From: Tetragenococcus koreensis
Lineage (GTDB): Bacteria > Bacillota > Bacilli > Lactobacillales > Enterococcaceae
Assembly: GCF_003795145.1 (NCBI RefSeq)
Contig: NZ_CP027786.1
Span: forward strand, 2,232,001 to 2,296,000
Direction of reading: 5' to 3'
Length of the DNA stretch: 64,000 nucleotides
Of the stretch, positions 32,702 to 40,257 are shown in pieces; the stretch's first letter is position 1, and every line of letters begins with the position of its first letter. A program made the position numbers and the translations under genes. The notes beneath the pieces are model-generated. The model saw nothing but the letters and a program-made list of their open reading frames with translations, had not been told where the DNA came from and made no database searches.

Positions 32702-34255
32702 ATGCCCAACTATTTAGAGATTCTCAGGCTTCACGAATTGTCGGTGAGTATGCGACAAATTAGTCAATCAGTCGGTTCTGGACGCAATACGGTCAGTAAG
32801 GTCCTACAAATGGCACGAGAAAAGCAATTAACCTATCACGAATTGTCGCAATGGGAGGAACAACGCGTGGAGGAATTCTTTCGTTCTAAAGCCACGAAAT
32901 CTAGCCAGAGACAGTCGCATTTTGTCCTACCGGACTATGAACAGTTAGCCAAAGAACTCGCCAAACCAGGCGTCACCATGCAGCTTTTATGGGAAGAATA
33001 TGTGGATCAATGCCGACGATCGAATCTTGTTTATTATCAGCTAACCCAGTTCAAAAAGTATTTTCATGAGTATTTAGCCAAGCAGCCTTTTGCCCACGTC
33101 ATTCATCACAAAGCAGGAGAAAAAGTCCAAGTAGATTGGGCAGGAACGAAAGCTCATTGGATCGATCCGGATACGGGCGAACAAATCAAGGGCGATCTTT
33201 TTGTCGCTGTTTTGCCCTTCAGTGGGTATTCCTTTGCTTTAGTTTGTCCCAATATGAAGCAGGCAAGCTGGATTCATGCGCATATTCAATGTTTTGCCTT
33301 TTTTGGAGGGGTTCCTACGTTAATTATTCCGGATAACCTAAAAGTGGGAGTAACCAAACACACGCGCTCAGAAGTGATTCTTAATCAAAGCTATGAAGAA
33401 TTTGCGAACGCTTATCATACGGTCATCATCCCTGCACGCATACGCAGACCACGTGATAAAGGGGCTGTTGAAAATACGGTGAAGCAATTGACGACGCATT
33501 TAATCGCTCGTATGCGTAACTATCAATTCTTTAGTATGGAGGAATATAATGAACAGTTAGCGATTGAGTTACGAAAATTTAATCAGAAACCCTTTCAAAA
33601 GAAAACGGGTTCTCGCCAATTCATTTTTGAAACCATAGAACAAGCCGCTTTACAGCCATTACCCATCTATCCTTATGAGTATGGTGAATATAAAACCGCA
33701 AAGGTTTACGCCAACAGCCATATTAGTTATCAAAAACATTACTATTCTGTTCCTCATGCTTACATTGGAAAATCAGTCACTTTAAAGATCTACACGAAGG
33801 TTTTAAAAGTTTATGACGGAACGACATTTTTATGCCAACATGATATGCAATACAAACATCCTGGACAATATACAACAGAGGCGGAACATTTACCTGAAAA
33901 TAGTGCGCATTACGGTGACTGGAATAGTTCTCGTTACCAAAAATGGGCACGACGTATAGGCCCTAACGTGGCGATTGTGGTGGAAAGAATGTTTTTGGAA
34001 GCCAAAATTGAACAACAGTATTATCAACGTGTTCATGCATTATTAAAATTGGCAGACCCCTATTCCGACCAAAGATTAGATCAAGTCTGCCAACAAGCTT
34101 TAGAAAAGAATGGCACTCCTAGCTACTCTCTCCTCAAATCACTACTTGAAAAGCAAGCTAAGAACGCTTCTTTTTTCCAGAATAGCACGTCATCCACCCA
34201 GGAACAAGCTTATTTGAGAGGAGCCGATTATTATGACAACGACTTTTCCAAATAA
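32702..34255 (+). CDS. istA: IS21-family transposase IstA
   Basis: A 517-residue DDE transposase: N-terminal helix-turn-helix with SVSMRQISQSVGSGRNTVSK (about 14-33), a catalytic rve domain (about 130-300) with QVDWAG for the first Asp, IIPDNLK for the second and RDKGAVEN for Glu, and a C-terminal beta-barrel. GGAGGTGG selects ATG 32702 over an upstream start. The stop overlaps istB by 23 bp, which couples their translation. It appears intact. Confidence 0.95.
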   Translation: MPNYLEILRLHELSVSMRQISQSVGSGRNTVSKVLQMAREKQLTYHELSQWEEQRVEEFFRSKATKSSQRQSHFVLPDYEQLAKELAKPGVTMQLLWEEYVDQCRRSNLVYYQLTQFKKYFHEYLAKQPFAHVIHHKAGEKVQVDWAGTKAHWIDPDTGEQIKGDLFVAVLPFSGYSFALVCPNMKQASWIHAHIQCFAFFGGVPTLIIPDNLKVGVTKHTRSEVILNQSYEEFANAYHTVIIPARIRRPRDKGAVENTVKQLTTHLIARMRNYQFFSMEEYNEQLAIELRKFNQKPFQKKTGSRQFIFETIEQAALQPLPIYPYEYGEYKTAKVYANSHISYQKHYYSVPHAYIGKSVTLKIYTKVLKVYDGTTFLCQHDMQYKHPGQYTTEAEHLPENSAHYGDWNSSRYQKWARRIGPNVAIVVERMFLEAKIEQQYYQRVHALLKLADPYSDQRLDQVCQQALEKNGTPSYSLLKSLLEKQAKNASFFQNSTSSTQEQAYLRGADYYDNDFSK

Positions 34256-35006
34256 AAGGCTCGAAGAGCTAACACAAAAATTAAGGCAGATGCGTTTGCC
34301 TATCATGGCCGCTCAATTACGCGCGATTTATACAGAAGAATCGGTCGATTCCATGACACCCCTGGATCTATTGGAACAACTCGTTACCGAAGAATTTTAT
34401 ACTCGTAAACAAAATGCGATCGATAGGAATCGCAAAAAAGCGAAACTATCAAACACTACAGCTCATTTAAGAGACATCCATCACTCTCCCGAACGAAAAA
34501 TCAATGCGCAAGTACTGGAGCAATTAGCCACCAATCAATACATTTATTCCCAACGGAATGTGATCATCCAAGGAGCTACCGGCACAGGAAAAAGTTATAT
34601 GGCTAACGCGCTTGCCAACCATGCCCTTGAAGCCAGCTATACTGTAAGATATTTTCGTATGACAGAACTCCTCAACGAGTTACACTTAGCTGAACTGGAA
34701 CATGAAATGGTCAAACGGCTGAAACAATTAACCAAAGTGGATATTCTTGTCATTGATGATTTTCTCCTCACCCCTACAAGTGAACTTGAACAAAAATATT
34801 TAATGGAAGTTTTTGAACTGCGCAACCGCTCCAAACCGCTTATTTTATGTTCCCAAATGAGTACCGCCGAATGGCATAAAAAATTAGGCGGTGGCGCCAT
34901 AGCCGATGCCATATTAGATCGAGCGATCTCTAATGCTTATCAACTAATCATTGAGGGCAGTTCTCAACGAAGAGCTCCTTCGACTGGTTCCAAAAACAAC
35001 GATTAA
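34233..35006 (+). CDS. istB: IS21-family helper ATPase IstB
   Basis: A 257-residue AAA+ ATPase of the DnaC/IstB family with Walker A GATGTGKSYM (about 111-120), Walker B ILVIDDF (about 171-177) and sensor-1 ILCSQM. It assembles on target DNA and recruits IstA. The ATG lies inside the istA end after GAGGAG. A strong bidirectional hairpin at 35017-35054 closes the element. Confidence 0.95.
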   Translation: MTTTFPNKRLEELTQKLRQMRLPIMAAQLRAIYTEESVDSMTPLDLLEQLVTEEFYTRKQNAIDRNRKKAKLSNTTAHLRDIHHSPERKINAQVLEQLATNQYIYSQRNVIIQGATGTGKSYMANALANHALEASYTVRYFRMTELLNELHLAELEHEMVKRLKQLTKVDILVIDDFLLTPTSELEQKYLMEVFELRNRSKPLILCSQMSTAEWHKKLGGGAIADAILDRAISNAYQLIIEGSSQRRAPSTGSKNND

Positions 35007-35131
35007 GAGGGATCCCAAAAACGCGATTTACGTGGTATCGTAAATCGCGTTTTTATGGCTCTTTGGCGACGCCGTTTGCACTAGGTTCATTTTCATTTTT
35101 TACGAGAAAAAGCTTTAACTTGATAATGATG

Positions 35132-35180
35132 AAAAGGATAAGTAAAGACCATTGTATAGACTTTACTTATCCTTTTTAAT
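35132..35180. terminator. Perfect-stem bidirectional terminator
   Basis: AAAAGGATAAGTAAAG at 35132-35147 pairs perfectly with CTTTACTTATCCTTTT at 35161-35176. It sits between the IS21 element and the convergent XRE operon. Before insertion it lay about 50 bp beyond the SDR gene. Confidence 0.85.
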
Positions 35181-35353
35181 TTTTCAGCTATATATTATAG
35201 CCATCGAAAATATTAGAAAATAAGACGGTTGATTATGGTTCGTATTGTTTGCTTTGTTAATTCATCTTTTCGCTCAGAGTATTGCTCTTTGGCTTCTTTT
35301 ATTTGTTCCATTATTGTCTTTATTTAGATCTGTATACCAGTCTGTTCAAAGTT

Positions 35354-35578
35354 CTAGTCGCTACCATCTGTCGAATGATCAGGTAAATATTCTAAAATAT
35401 CACCAGGCTGGCAACTTAAATTACTACATATTTTTTCTAGCGTATGAAAACGAATTCCTTTAACTTTCCCATTTTTTAAATTCGATAAATTTGCTTGTGT
35501 TATACCAACTTTTTCAGCAAGGTCTTTAGAAGAAATCTGTCTTTCGAACATTACTTTGGTTAGGTTAACTCTAATCAT
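35354..35578 (-). CDS. XRE-family small DNA-binding regulator (YozG-like)
   Basis: A 74-residue Cro/CI-type protein, essentially one helix-turn-helix domain: MIRVNLTKVMFERQISSKDL, then KVGITQANLSNLKNGK as the recognition helices and LEKICSNLSCQPGDILEY at the end. A GTG 15 nt upstream is part of the ribosome site; AGGTGG sets ATG 35578. Proteins of this type are regularly encoded next to DUF2975 membrane proteins. It is the last gene of a three-gene minus-strand operon, 15 bp after the second DUF2975 gene, and is the obvious candidate to bind the operator at 36730-36747. Confidence 0.88.
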   Translation of the reverse strand: MIRVNLTKVMFERQISSKDLAEKVGITQANLSNLKNGKVKGIRFHTLEKICSNLSCQPGDILEYLPDHSTDGSD

Positions 35579-35593
35579 ATATTTATCCACCTA

Positions 35594-36145
35594 CTATATA
35601 AAAGAATCATTTTCATTTTTTAATTCCATTCCGTTTTTAAATAAAGTATAAATTGTATAGAAAACAGCTAAAAATACAAAGCTAACGAATAAATAGGTTA
35701 AATCAAAATTTAAGTTACCACCACTTTTAGTATAAAAAGTTGTAACTAATGAGATGACTATAGCGACTATTTGTTCTGCAATAATAATCCATAATCCGCT
35801 TAATATTTTTTTTGAATATCGCAAATTATCCTTTGTAAAAAAGTTCATATACTCCATGTTTGTAATAATATTTTTTAAAGCATTTACGATATAAAACAAA
35901 GTACCAATTAATAGTAAGCCAAAAATTAATCCACCAATGACAAAAAGTAAGCTTGGTTGTAGATTGTTAAGAAGAATAATTTGTCCATTAATTGTTGCTT
36001 GTACGTCTACATAGTTGCGAAGTGTAGGAATAGCTAATACAAATATTCCTAGTACTAAAAGAATACTCAAAAAAGCAAAAATTATTTCAGCGACTACAAT
36101 CAGAATAGAAAGAAATTTAAGTGCAAGTTTTGTTTTAGGGTTCAT
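35594..36145 (-). CDS. DUF2975 membrane protein, second copy
   Basis: A 183-residue integral membrane protein with four predicted helices (about 10-38, 62-90, 117-137, 148-168) in the DUF2975 pattern. Its C-terminus, MELKNENDSF, is the same as in the neighbouring paralogue upstream, showing tandem duplication and divergence. Function unknown; the family is linked by context to small XRE regulators. SD GGAGGT precedes the ATG. Confidence 0.8.
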   Translation of the reverse strand: MNPKTKLALKFLSILIVVAEIIFAFLSILLVLGIFVLAIPTLRNYVDVQATINGQIILLNNLQPSLLFVIGGLIFGLLLIGTLFYIVNALKNIITNMEYMNFFTKDNLRYSKKILSGLWIIIAEQIVAIVISLVTTFYTKSGGNLNFDLTYLFVSFVFLAVFYTIYTLFKNGMELKNENDSFI

Positions 36146-36170
36146 AATGTACCTCCTTTATTTGAACGTT

Positions 36171-36701
36171 CTATACAAAAGAATCATTTTCATTTTTTAG
36201 CTCCATGCTAGATTTAAAAACTAGGTACAATGTGTATATAATAGCTAGAATAATCATATAAATTCCAATTTGAGACCATGAATTTGCAAAAATAGAACTC
36301 ACATTTTGTTCATGCGCATAAGCAAAGAAAAATAGACTTAAGATATTAGAAATGGTAAATATTGAAAAATAGGTTAATATTTTTTTCAAACTAGTGACAT
36401 TTTGTTCAACAAAATATTGTTTACTATAAATATTATCGATAATTTTCTTTAATGAACGTAAAACAAAGAAAATACTAGTAATAATCAGAAAGCCAACAAT
36501 GGCACTGACTATTAGGAATATTGTTGGAATTGTGTTGTTAGTATTGGCATACGATAGAAGTTCTTGCTTGAAATCGTTAGGGATTAATAATAACGAACCG
36601 GCAGCCAGAACTAAACCAATTCCCGCTATGCTACACAGTATTTGACCAATAATGGTTAGTATTGATAAAATACGTAAAATAAAACGATTGAAAAAGTTCA
36701 T
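36171..36701 (-). CDS. DUF2975 membrane protein, first copy
   Basis: A 176-residue protein with four predicted membrane helices and the same C-terminal MELKNENDSF as its neighbour. First gene of the operon; a 25-bp gap separates it from the second copy. SD AAAGGAG precedes the ATG. Overall the two copies differ strongly outside the C-terminus, so the duplication is old or the shared end is under selection. No enzymatic motif is visible. Confidence 0.8.
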   Translation of the reverse strand: MNFFNRFILRILSILTIIGQILCSIAGIGLVLAAGSLLLIPNDFKQELLSYANTNNTIPTIFLIVSAIVGFLIITSIFFVLRSLKKIIDNIYSKQYFVEQNVTSLKKILTYFSIFTISNILSLFFFAYAHEQNVSSIFANSWSQIGIYMIILAIIYTLYLVFKSSMELKNENDSFV

Positions 36702-36721
36702 TTAAATCACTCCTTTTAATT

Positions 36722-36750
36722 ATCGTAATACAATAATAAAGTATTGTAAA
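36722..36750 (-). promoter_or_regulatory. DUF2975-XRE operon promoter with internal operator
   Basis: On the minus strand, TTTACA (36750-36745), a 17-nt spacer and TACGAT (36727-36722). The spacer holds the perfect inverted repeat ACAATA-N6-TATTGT at 36730-36747, placed to block RNA polymerase. Autoregulation by the XRE protein is inferred. Confidence 0.65.
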
Positions 36751-36990
36751 GGAATAAAATAATATCTTTTTGTAATAACTTCAATTATGACGGAATATCC
36801 GTTTATTGGTGATCTGGTTAATAACCGTTATTTTAGTTTGTTAGCGCGGATTCATTTATTTTTTACAAGAAAAAAGCAAATATAAAGGTCAAGCATTATT
36901 CAATTTATTAGCTCAAAGTATTTTTTTATGATACCGTTATCTTAAAGAGATAGAAAAAACACTAGCAGTATAAGGAGATGAACTAAAAAC
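36751..36990. other. Gap between the XRE operon and the lipoprotein gene
   Basis: A/T-rich intergenic DNA with a ribosome site (AAGGAG at 36972-36977) for the lipoprotein gene. I see no other feature. Confidence 0.5.
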
Positions 36991-37816
36991 ATGAAAAAAC
37001 GAATTATATTACTCGCACTGTTTGTCATTTCCGGAATGAGTCTATTAGGGTGCTCAGCGGGAACAGAAGATGAAGCCTCTGTTTCAGATACAGAAACGAA
37101 CACCTCTACGCAAGCAAGTGAGCCTACAGCAGGTGAGTGAAACTACTACAAAAGACGAATCAACAGCAACTAGTGAGACAGAAACAGCAAGTTCCGCAGA
37201 AGAAGCGACTACCTCAGAAGAAGAGCAGGACGAAGCCGACGAAGAAGAAAACAGTCAAGAAACAGTTCCTGTTAGAGAGTATTCAGAGGAAGAAAAAGAC
37301 GCTGTTCAGCAAGAATTTTTAGAATGGGCAATTCCAAGAGCAGAAGAAGGAAACATGGCAGTGACGGATAAATACTTCGAACATGGGGCGTCAGGTCTTG
37401 GTGATTGGTTTGCTGAAACAGAAGATGGGGAAATACAGCTTCAGCAACAATTACCTGAGGAAGAATTACCAGGATACGATGCATATGAGATTCATTCACT
37501 AGGAGGCGTTGCTTTTTATGTCTCATCTTCAGGCGTTACTGGCTATGACGAAGCACCAAAAGAAGCGGCTACAGCTCAAGGCTTTACTGAAGTTGCGGAT
37601 TCTGATTACCCAATTCACAAATATGTACTGGGAGATAACGGAGTTGTATATGAATTGATTGGAGATGTAGACGAAATTGGCGGTTTTCCATCCGGGTATG
37701 GTTTATATGATGATGATGGCAAGACAAAAGCTATTGATCCTGAATATACTTTCAAAGTTTCAGATGATGCAGACGCGCAAGAAGAGTGGAGACAAATATT
37801 ACAAAGTCACCAATAA
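36991..37816 (+). pseudogene. Lipoprotein gene with a frameshift in its linker
   Basis: ATG 36991 follows AAGGAG and opens a signal peptide with lipobox LLGC, Cys21 being the lipidated residue. The Ser/Thr/Glu-rich linker runs to TGA 37136-37138. From about 37133 the +1 frame continues without interruption to 37816: more acidic linker (VSETTTKDES...), then a folded domain of about 170 residues starting near PVREYSEEEKDAVQ. A one-base insertion near 37130 separates the two. The domain is unknown to me; similar linker-plus-domain lipoproteins occur in enterococci. Either the protein is lost or the site is a sequencing error. Confidence 0.7.
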
Positions 37817-37947
37817 TGCTTTAATAGCTATTGTAGAGAAGATGTCGCTTTCTAATTGTAGATTAGTTATGATTTCTTTAGTGAGATCTTCTTTATCCGT
37901 TAATTCGGATAAAAGTGTTAATACTTTTCGCCTGGAGGTTTAAAAGT

Positions 37948-38145
37948 ATGAAACAAAACAAACCTGAGAAAGAGGATAAAACTAAGAAAAAAGAAAAACC
38001 GGTAGTGACTTTAGCAGAAAACTTCCGTAGGTTTGCTACAGGCAATTTAGGAGATCAGTACCATAGAAATTCATGGAAAGATACTTTAGTTATTATTGTC
38101 GTGGTAATCGTCGGTTTCTTCCTATACGTTATATTTGGAAACTAA
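37948..38145 (+). CDS. Small tail-anchored membrane protein
   Basis: A 65-residue protein: a charged Lys/Glu N-terminus (about 1-22), a middle containing LAENFRRFATGNLGDQYH, and one C-terminal membrane helix (about 45-62). GGAGG at 37934-37938 sets ATG 37948; an in-frame ATG at 37915 has no ribosome site. Not recognised. It follows the lipoprotein gene by 130 bp and precedes the toxin locus. Confidence 0.6.
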   Translation: MKQNKPEKEDKTKKKEKPVVTLAENFRRFATGNLGDQYHRNSWKDTLVIIVVVIVGFFLYVIFGN

Positions 38146-38345
38146 GGCAAGAACTTTTAGAGAAATAAAAAATTTTGACGCTAAGATTGCTCTTTGCAGT
38201 AGCTACTAGAAAAATGCCTATTTACTTAAAGATAATAGTTGCTGATTGCTAGAGAAGTTAAGACGGTGGTTATTCCCAAAATAGGGTAATGCTTATGGGG
38301 TAAAAACCGTAGCAAAACTTAAACCTAATGAAAGGAGTAGCTTAA

Positions 38346-38471
38346 GTGTTCATTTCGGATGCTTTACAGCTAATGCTTACTTTTGGTGCATTCACCACAG
38401 CGCTAATTGCATTAGTTGTTGAGTTGACTAAAAACCAGCAAAAAATAACCGTCTTAACTTTGGCCAGATAA
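38346..38471 (+). CDS. Putative holin-like toxin (type I TA), 41 residues
   Basis: GTG 38346 behind AAAGGAG (38331-38337) encodes FISDALQLMLTFGAFTTALI followed by ALVVELTKNQQK and a short polar tail. The ISDALQLM...FGAF...LIALVV pattern matches the putative holin-like toxin family (Hol_Tox), whose members are small membrane toxins of type I systems in lactobacilli and enterococci. The gene's 3' end lies in a terminator with T runs on both strands. Its 5' untranslated region (38255-38274) is complementary to its own 3' end (38444-38460), a feature of type I toxin mRNAs. The toxin promoter is not clear. Confidence 0.75.
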   Translation: MFISDALQLMLTFGAFTTALIALVVELTKNQQKITVLTLAR

Positions 38472-38556
38472 CGGTTATTTTTTTTACTTTATTCGCCACC
38501 GTCTTATACGGCTCTACTAAGGAAAGTATGTAGGCACATGCTTTCCTTTTTTCTGT
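38445..38556 (-). ncRNA. Candidate antisense antitoxin RNA
   Basis: A minus-strand promoter, TTGTAT (38589-38584), a 17-nt spacer and TATAAC (38566-38561), would start a transcript near 38555. It would pass a hairpin (38521-38546) and an 11-nt element TAAGACGGTGG (38506-38496), then end at the bidirectional hairpin ACCGTTAT.../ATAACGGT (about 38446-38478) with six T's. It overlaps the toxin mRNA's 3' end. This convergent layout is that of Fst/par systems. No expression evidence exists here. Confidence 0.55.
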
Positions 38557-38689
38557 TTATGTTATAGCAAGGAAAAGTAGAATATACAATTGCTTGCTAT
38601 TTGGCCTATGAAAGTGAAATTTGGCTCTCTAGGTTTGAAAAAATGACAGAATAGCTTTAAAAGCCAACGCTATTAGTGGGAAATCAAAC

Positions 38690-38885
38690 AATGTAGCTCC
38701 AATCTGCAAACATATTGGGGGTAACTTTCGTGATGAACCACCGATCGATAAAATATTGGGGGTAACTTACGCGATGTGCCACCAATTGATAACATATTGG
38801 GGGTAACTTACGTGATGAGCCACCAATCGATAAAATATTGGAGGCAACTTCCATGATGTACCTCCAATAATTATGAATAATGGTG
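38690..38885 (+). repeat. 41-bp palindromic tandem repeat block, about five units
   Basis: Five units starting near 38690, 38730, 38771, 38812 and 38853, the complete ones 41 bp long. Each has GTGATGNNCCACCAAT, a 9-nt loop such as CGATAAAAT, ATTGGGGGT or ATTGGAGGC, and AACTTAC. The two flanking units are degenerate. Same family and orientation as the block at 23824-23965. A weak open frame crosses the array but its units change frame each time, so coding is unlikely. Confidence 0.87.
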
Positions 38886-39079
38886 GAATGCATGAGAGAC
38901 AACGTCTTTTGTTACCATAAAGTCTTGTTGCAATGAATTTTATGCAAGAGCTTTCACATCATAGTCGATGATTTTAACAAAGTTAAGGAAACCACGTTGA
39001 TTAAATTTAAATTTGTTATTCAATCGTGGGTGTTAAATGATATGCCATTCATTTGAATGAAATTTCAAGTTATTTTATA

Positions 39080-39147
39080 TTGACAAGCTTTTTTGAACGT
39101 GCTAAAGTATCGTTTGTAAATCAAAATGGTTACACTTTGCAAAACGA
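39080..39147 (+). promoter_or_regulatory. Promoter and candidate operator of the zinc-free ribosomal operon
   Basis: TTGACA at 39080-39085, a 17-nt spacer and TAAAGT at 39103-39108. Immediately downstream TCGTTTGTAAA (39110-39120) is repeated in inverted form as TTTGCAAAACGA (39136-39147). The position over the transcript start fits repression. Control by a zinc sensor (Zur or AdcR) is expected for these genes, but the motif is not a canonical Zur box. Confidence 0.5.
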
Positions 39148-39173
39148 AACAGAAATGATGAAAGGAAGATATT

Positions 39174-39443
39174 ATGGCTAAAAAATCAAAAATTGTAAAA
39201 GCCAGAAAACAACGTGAATTAATTGAAGAATATGCTGATCTACGCAAGGAACTTAAGCAAGCTGGGGACTATCAAGCGTTAGCGAAATTACCTAAGGATT
39301 CTAACCCGAATCACTACAAAAATCGTGATTTGATCGATGGTAGACCGCGTGCGTATATGCGAAAATTTGGTATGTCGCGGATTAATTTTCGTCAATTAGC
39401 ACATAAAGGACAGATACCTGGGGTCAAAAAGGCTAGCTGGTAA
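39174..39443 (+). CDS. rpsN: 30S ribosomal protein S14, zinc-independent paralogue
   Basis: An 89-residue S14 of the long, cysteine-free (C-minus) type: [20 protein letters not shown] at the start and [19 protein letters not shown] at the end, without the CxxC-x12-CxxC set of the zinc form. Such paralogues replace the zinc protein under zinc starvation, freeing zinc. It heads a run with L32 and L33 paralogues, also without zinc ligands, which strongly supports that role. GGAAG precedes ATG 39174. Confidence 0.92.
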   Translation: MAKKSKIVKARKQRELIEEYADLRKELKQAGDYQALAKLPKDSNPNHYKNRDLIDGRPRAYMRKFGMSRINFRQLAHKGQIPGVKKASW

Positions 39444-39481
39444 GCATCCTAACAAATTAAATGATACAAGGGGTGAGGACA

Positions 39482-39649
39482 ATGGCAGTACCAGCAAGAA
39501 AAACGTCAAAATCGAAAAAGAGATTACGGCGTACGCATCAAAAAATTTCCAGACCGGAAATTTCATATGACGAAGCAATAGGTGATTATCGCCGTAGTCA
39601 TCGCGTATCTTTAAAAGGATATTATAAAGGAAAAAACATTAACGAATAG
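39482..39649 (+). CDS. rpmF: 50S ribosomal protein L32, zinc-independent paralogue
   Basis: A 55-residue L32: [20 protein letters not shown] is the family start, but the four zinc cysteines of normal L32 are absent, so it is the C-minus form. An upstream in-frame ATG at 39461 was rejected because MAVPARK is the universal start and GGGGTGAGG lies just before it. It follows rpsN by 38 bp in the same transcription unit. Confidence 0.92.
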   Translation: MAVPARKTSKSKKRLRRTHQKISRPEISYDEAIGDYRRSHRVSLKGYYKGKNINE

Positions 39650-39661
39650 GAGATGAACTGA

Positions 39662-40042
39662 ATGGAAATCATTTATCCACCGTTAGTTGAACAAAGCGTT
39701 AAATTTCATTTACATGGTAGTAAACAGGAAACTATTGATAAAGCAGAAATGTATCGCTCAATGGTAGAAAGAGGCATCCTCACAGAAAATGGATTACCAA
39801 CTGACTATGCATTGGAGAATGGTTGGGTTAAGGATTTCTACGAAGAGGAACACATCTCCTTTGAAACTTTTCTGGAAATTTATCCTATCTTTAAAAATTA
39901 TGATATACATCTATTTCAAATGGTGGATGGCTTTTGGGAGATTCCTGTGAACCTTAAGGAAGAGCTATTACAACAACTCGCAGAAAATAAATTTGATTAT
40001 GATGAAACAATACAAATCAAAGAATACTTGGCAGATCGCTGA
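39662..40042 (+). CDS. Unknown 126-residue protein in the zinc-starvation operon
   Basis: An acidic soluble protein without cysteines, signal peptide or membrane helix. Recognisable only by position: 12 bp after L32 and 14 bp before L33, with its own AGGAGATG ribosome site. It begins [19 protein letters not shown] and contains a central aromatic stretch ([20 protein letters not shown]). I know no family. Context suggests a job in zinc sparing, ribosome exchange or storage. It lacks obvious zinc-binding His/Cys clusters, so a metallochaperone role is not supported. Confidence 0.75.
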   Translation: MEIIYPPLVEQSVKFHLHGSKQETIDKAEMYRSMVERGILTENGLPTDYALENGWVKDFYEEEHISFETFLEIYPIFKNYDIHLFQMVDGFWEIPVNLKEELLQQLAENKFDYDETIQIKEYLADR

Positions 40043-40056
40043 GAAGAGGTAGTAAA

Positions 40057-40206
40057 ATGAGACAAAATATTACTTTAGAATGCGTTGAGACGGGAGAACG
40101 TTTGTATCTCACAAGTAAAAATAAACGTAATACTCCCGAACGCTTAGAACGGAAAAAGTATTCACCAAAATTACGAAAAAGAGCTGTTTTTCGTGAAGTG
40201 AAATAA
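40057..40206 (+). CDS. rpmG: 50S ribosomal protein L33, zinc-independent paralogue
   Basis: A 49-residue L33: [20 protein letters not shown] then [20 protein letters not shown], ending in a basic tail. It has one Cys (position 9) in place of the paired CxxC motifs of zinc L33, so it is the C-minus form. ATG 40057 follows AGAGG. It ends the four-gene operon and is closed by a terminator. Confidence 0.92.
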   Translation: MRQNITLECVETGERLYLTSKNKRNTPERLERKKYSPKLRKRAVFREVK

Positions 40207-40217
40207 TCGCTGCAGAG

Positions 40218-40257
40218 GACTCAAATCATCTTTCAAAAGGTGATTTGAGTCTTTTCG
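40218..40257 (+). terminator. Terminator of the rpsN-rpmF-orf-rpmG operon
   Basis: GACTCAAATCA at 40218-40228 pairs perfectly with TGATTTGAGTC at 40241-40251, followed by TTTTCG. Confidence 0.85.

Larger units (their letters stand above)
32490..35080 (+). mobile_element. IS21-family insertion sequence (istA-istB)
   Basis: A 2591-bp element with TG/CA ends: left TGGATACGCCGC at 32490, right end GGCGACGCCGTTTGCA at 35080. The end regions match in inverted orientation at about 18 of 26 positions and share CAAAGA. It is flanked by direct repeats CTAGG at 32485-32489 and 35081-35085. Internal sub-repeats (GAACCAC/GAGCCAG blocks at 32509-32580) are the multiple transposase-binding sites typical of IS21. 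Hairpin terminators sit inside both ends, at 32589-32620 and 35017-35054. Confidence 0.93.

Noticed and set aside
35245-35463. Hydrophobic 72-residue plus-strand frame that looks like a membrane peptide
   Set aside because: It has no ribosome site, starts with a non-ATG codon and overlaps the XRE gene antisense; composition follows from the A/T-rich opposite strand.
38690-38885. CRISPR array
   Set aside because: Units are contiguous 41-bp repeats without unique spacers, arms are internally palindromic, and no cas gene is in the window.
38684-38902. 72-residue minus-strand open frame over the second repeat block
   Set aside because: Same reasoning: repeated motifs appear in three different frames in succession and no start signals exist.
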